The position numbers and the translations under genes are program-made. 16,649 nucleotides of DNA from Christensenellaceae bacterium (GTDB lineage Bacteria > Bacillota > Clostridia > Christensenellales > SZUA-584), in assembly GCA_012719815.1 (NCBI GenBank), contig JAAXZP010000289.1, forward strand, positions 1 through 16,649. The letters are read 5' to 3'. Below are positions 13,829 to 16,649 of the stretch, piece by piece (positions within the stretch are counted from its first letter, which is position 1; each line of letters begins with the position of its first letter). The notes below the pieces were generated by a model. It had not been told where the DNA came from, ran no database searches, and worked only from the letters and a program-made list of their open reading frames with translations.

Positions 13829-15091
13829 TTATTCTCCGCGGGCCACCGTGCCGCGCGCTTCCCGCAGCGTCACCACCCGCATTTCATTGCTCTTGGCACA
13901 GGCCGCCACGCGCACGTAGCGTTCAGAATATCCCTCCAAGAGGCCGGGATAGGCCTGCGATTCCTCCTCAAACAGCACCTCGGCAGTAGTACCCATCAGG
14001 CTGCCGATGTATTGCCTCTCCAGCCGCTCGCCCAGTTCAATCAGCTCTCCCGCGCGCCGCCGCGCCACCGCTTTGGGCACCTTGGGCGTCATGTGATAAG
14101 CCTTTGTTCCCTCGCGCGCGGAATACGGGAACACGTGGATACGCGAAAAGCCGATGCGCTCCACAAACGTCAGGCTCTCCTGATGTTCCGCTTCCGTCTC
14201 CGCCGGAAAGCCCGCAATCACGTCGGTGGTGATGGCAGGCTTATCGAAATACCGGCGCAGCATCGACACAAATTCCGCATACTGCTCCGGCGTATACGGA
14301 CGGTTCATGCGCTTTAGCACCGATTCCGAACCGCTCTGCAGCGACAGGTGAAAATGCGGACAGAACCGGGTTGCGGACGCCACCTGCTGTACGAACGCCT
14401 CACCCAGCACGCCCGGCTCAACGGAACCCAAACGGATACGCGGCCCGATTGCATCCAGCGCCAGCACGACGTCGCCCAGGCCGCGGCCGTTATCATTATA
14501 GGACGCTATGTGGATGCCGGTCAAGACCAACTCCCGGACGCCGGCCTCGGCCAGCGCCTTCGCTTCGGTTACAATGTCGTCGTAGGAGCGGGACCGGGAA
14601 CGTCCCCGCACATAGGGAATGATGCAATAGCTGCAAAAACAGTTGCAGCCTTCCTGTATCTTGATGATGCCGCGCGTTTTTTCGCCCGGCGCGGTAATCC
14701 GCATCGGCTCATAGCCGCAGCCCGACAGGCCGTGCGTCGCGTCGATATGCTTTTCGCCGCTGAGCAGCTGCTCCGCAATGTCCACAATGCGCGCCCGGTC
14801 GTCGGTGCCCACCACCGCGTCTACGCCGTCCATTTTCAGCAGGGCTTCCGCCGATTTCTGCGCAAGGCAGCCCGCCACGATCACCTTGCCGCTGCGCGCG
14901 CCGCGCCGGATCATCGCGCGCGATTTCTTGTCCGCGACGGCGGTGACAGTGCAGGTGTTGACCACGACGATGTCCGCTTCCTCGCCGAACGGCACCACCG
15001 TATAGCCTCGCTGCTCGAAAAGCGACTGCATGTACGTGGAGTCGTATGCGTTGACCTTGCAGCCCAGCGTATAAAAAGCGACCCTTTTCAC
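13829..15091 (-). CDS. mtaB: tRNA (t6A37) methylthiotransferase MtaB
   Basis: MtaB is a radical-SAM enzyme with two iron-sulfur clusters that methylthiolates N6-threonylcarbamoyladenosine at position 37 of ANN-decoding tRNAs. The 420-residue product has the three cysteines of the N-terminal cluster (C11 in TLGCKVNAY, C47 in NTCTVT, C75 in AGCLA) and the radical-SAM CxxxCxxC (C149, C153, C156 in GCNCFCSYCIIPYVRG). A C-terminal TRAM-like domain contains AEVLFEEE and GYSERYVRV. The frame is open 76 codons further upstream, but that stretch lies inside rsmE. The GTG at 15091 overlaps the rsmE TGA (GTGA) and starts the protein at KRVAFYTLGCKVN as in the family. B. subtilis has the same order, yqeT-yqeU-yqeV. 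Confidence 0.95.
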   Translation of the reverse strand: MKRVAFYTLGCKVNAYDSTYMQSLFEQRGYTVVPFGEEADIVVVNTCTVTAVADKKSRAMIRRGARSGKVIVAGCLAQKSAEALLKMDGVDAVVGTDDRARIVDIAEQLLSGEKHIDATHGLSGCGYEPMRITAPGEKTRGIIKIQEGCNCFCSYCIIPYVRGRSRSRSYDDIVTEAKALAEAGVRELVLTGIHIASYNDNGRGLGDVVLALDAIGPRIRLGSVEPGVLGEAFVQQVASATRFCPHFHLSLQSGSESVLKRMNRPYTPEQYAEFVSMLRRYFDKPAITTDVIAGFPAETEAEHQESLTFVERIGFSRIHVFPYSAREGTKAYHMTPKVPKAVARRRAGELIELGERLERQYIGSLMGTTAEVLFEEESQAYPGLLEGYSERYVRVAACAKSNEMRVVTLREARGTVARGE

Positions 15092-15804
15092 CGGCGCATC
15101 TGTCCTTTTTCGTAGAATACGGCGGCGAGCACCGCGATGCCCGCCGTTTCGGTTCGCAGTATGCGCGGGCCCAGCGTAACGGATACGCCGCCCACGCCGC
15201 GCATCTTTTCCACCTCCGCGGCCTCGAAACCGCCCTCCGAGCCGATGACAATGCCGATATCGCGCGCGTCGTTCTTCAGCGCGTCGGAAAGCGGCGTGAT
15301 CTGTTCCTCTTCCCAGCACACGATCAGGCTCTCATGCGCGCTCATGCGCGCCACCGCGTCCTCAAAGCGCAGTATGTCGGAAACCTCGGGGATAATGCTG
15401 CGCCCGCACTGCTTGACGGCGGACAGCGCCACACGCCTAAGGCGCGATGCATTATCCGGCCTTTTTACGCAGCGCGCCGAGATGAACGGCACGACACCCA
15501 CCACGCCCAGCTCAACGGCCTTCTGGATGATCTCCTCCATTTTGGCGAGCTTGGGATAAGCCTGATACAGCGTCACTTTAATTGTTGGCTCCACTTCGGT
15601 GATCCGCCGCGACAGAATATCCGCTTCAACGGCAGCTCCCACGGACGTAATGCGGCAGTCGTAATCCATGCCGCTGCCGTCGAACGCGACAAATATATCT
15701 CCCGGCTGCATGCGCAGCGCGTTTTTCATATGTTTTGCCTCATCGCCTAAGATGACGAGCTTGTCCGTCCCGATGTCACGGCTGTCTACATAGAATCTAG
15801 GCAT
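15088..15804 (-). CDS. rsmE: 16S rRNA (uracil1498-N3)-methyltransferase
   Basis: RsmE methylates U1498 in helix 44 of 16S rRNA, in the assembled 30S subunit, using SAM. The 238-residue product has the expected two-part layout: an N-terminal PUA-like beta domain (MPRFYVDS ... DEAKHMKNALRMQPGD) and a C-terminal SPOUT trefoil-knot domain. Conserved stretches are YPKLAKMEEIIQKAVELGV (about 84-102), the SAM-site IGSEGGF, and the knot LGPRILRTETAGIAVLAA near the end. The ATG at 15804 shares its A with the prmA TGA (TGATG), with GAGGAA 7 nt upstream. Its own TGA overlaps the mtaB GTG, so translation through the block is tightly coupled. Confidence 0.96.
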   Translation of the reverse strand: MPRFYVDSRDIGTDKLVILGDEAKHMKNALRMQPGDIFVAFDGSGMDYDCRITSVGAAVEADILSRRITEVEPTIKVTLYQAYPKLAKMEEIIQKAVELGVVGVVPFISARCVKRPDNASRLRRVALSAVKQCGRSIIPEVSDILRFEDAVARMSAHESLIVCWEEEQITPLSDALKNDARDIGIVIGSEGGFEAAEVEKMRGVGGVSVTLGPRILRTETAGIAVLAAVFYEKGQMRR

Positions 15805-16649
15805 CAGTGCTTCCTCGCGGCGACCGCACGCCAGTCGTTCATTGACAATATTTCGATCACATCCATACCGTTTTGCACCAGCGATGCGGTCACGTCATCA
15901 AGCCGCTCCTCAATGATGCCGCCAAGTATGTAGACGCCGCCCTGTTTTAAATAGGGCGCCACATCCCGGTTCAGGCGAATCAGTATATCCGCCACGATAT
16001 TGGCGAGTATGATGTCATATAGGCCGCCGTCCGCGCTGCTCAGCAGGTCGGACTGGCGTGTTTCCATGACGACCCCGTTGGCCGCGGCGTTCTCCGCGGC
16101 CACCCGAACGCTGACCGGGTCGTAATCCAGCGCCAGCGCGGAGGATGCGCCCAGCTTCATCGCCGCAATGCCCAGTATGCCGGAGCCTGTCCCCACGTCC
16201 AGCACGCGACAGCCCGGCTGCATGTACTTTTGCAGCAGCTCAAGGCACATGCGCGTGGACTCGTGGTCTCCCGTGCCGAAAGCCATGCCGGGGTCTATCT
16301 GCAGCACGATATCGTCCGCTTCAGCCGGATATTCTTCCCAGGAAGGCTTGACGACAAACCGTCCTGCCGCGCGGAACGCCTTGAAGTTCCGGCGGAAATT
16401 CTCGTTCCAGTCGGTAGCGGGCACCGTCTCGACGGACAGCTCCGGTGGCGCATCCGGAAACATTTCGCAAAGGCGCGCGCGCAGGGTTTCTTCCAGCGCG
16501 TCCGCCCCGGCCTCGCCGAAGTATGCCGAAACGGTCACGACATCCGTCCCCGTTTCGGGCAGCGCATACTCGTCGCTCGCCGCTTCGGACACGCTGCCGC
16601 CCTGCATTTCCACACCGCCCGCGCCCGCGTCCTGGAGATTACCGGCCCC
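15804..16649 (-). CDS. prmA: Ribosomal protein L11 methyltransferase, 5' end outside the window
   Basis: PrmA trimethylates ribosomal protein L11. The frame is open to the window edge and 281 residues are visible. The first ones (GAGNLQDAGAGGVEMQGG) match the interior of the family's N-terminal domain, not a start, so about 20-25 residues are missing. A GTG at 16613 is an internal codon, not the true start. Visible motifs: the DWNENFRRNFKAFRAAGRFVV linker, LQIDPGMAFGTGDHESTRMCL, the SAM-binding loop VLDVGTGSGILGIAA, the acidic LALDYDP, and IILANIVADIL in the catalytic core. The order prmA-rsmE-mtaB is that of the B. subtilis dnaK locus, where dnaJ precedes prmA; dnaJ just beyond 16649 is therefore expected but not seen. 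Confidence 0.95.
   Translation of the reverse strand, partial: GAGNLQDAGAGGVEMQGGSVSEAASDEYALPETGTDVVTVSAYFGEAGADALEETLRARLCEMFPDAPPELSVETVPATDWNENFRRNFKAFRAAGRFVVKPSWEEYPAEADDIVLQIDPGMAFGTGDHESTRMCLELLQKYMQPGCRVLDVGTGSGILGIAAMKLGASSALALDYDPVSVRVAAENAAANGVVMETRQSDLLSSADGGLYDIILANIVADILIRLNRDVAPYLKQGGVYILGGIIEERLDDVTASLVQNGMDVIEILSMNDWRAVAARKH

Noticed and set aside
15092..15319. A 76-residue N-terminal extension of mtaB
   Set aside because: It is an arginine-rich out-of-frame reading of rsmE. The GTG at 15091 gives the family N-terminus and a GTGA overlap with the rsmE stop.
15332..15352. A tandem 10-base repeat (TCATGCGCGC twice) within rsmE
   Set aside because: It encodes ordinary residues of RsmE in frame, and two copies of a GC-rich decamer are not remarkable in this composition.

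Overview
The window looks like a chromosomal segment of a moderately GC-rich bacterium of the Bacillota, probably class Clostridia. This rests on two gene orders known from Bacillus subtilis and its relatives: prmA-rsmE-mtaB (yqeT-yqeU-yqeV, normally just downstream of dnaJ) at the right end, and yicC-remA-gmk-rpoZ-coaBC-priA (yloC-remA-yloD-yloH-yloI-yloS) at the left end. RemA and a short 66-residue omega subunit point the same way. Genus or species cannot be read from the sequence.

Seventeen genes are supported, all on the minus strand, so the biological reading direction runs from position 16649 down to 1. Block 1 (16649-13477) is prmA (5' end outside the window), rsmE, mtaB and hinT: a ribosomal-protein methylase, a 16S rRNA methylase, a tRNA methylthiotransferase and a HIT-family nucleotide hydrolase. 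Block 2 (13397-5028) starts at a near-consensus sigma-A promoter and reads galU, ahcY, mtaD, an uncharacterised lipoprotein gene, gatC, gatA and gatB. Most junctions are 1-4 nt overlaps or gaps under 20 nt, so this looks like one operon. Block 3 (4813-1) starts at an extended -10 promoter and reads yicC, remA, gmk, rpoZ, coaBC and priA (3' end outside the window). Blocks 2 and 3 are separated by 214 nt holding nested inverted repeats.

Functionally this is information processing plus cofactor metabolism. GatCAB makes Gln-tRNA(Gln) and/or Asn-tRNA(Asn). PrmA, RsmE and MtaB consume S-adenosylmethionine (the first two release SAH; MtaB is a radical-SAM enzyme). AhcY and MtaD, encoded just downstream, are placed to clear SAH, possibly by deaminating it to S-inosylhomocysteine first. 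Gmk and omega link to GTP and RNA polymerase, CoaBC makes 4'-phosphopantetheine for CoA, and PriA restarts replication forks.

I found no mobile element, CRISPR array, tRNA or rRNA gene, and no clearly new multi-gene system. The points most worth checking are the ahcY-mtaD pair with its altered adenine-pocket residues, the unknown lipoprotein inside the gatCAB operon, and a 174-nt-period duplication in priA at the window edge that looks like an assembly or amplification artefact.
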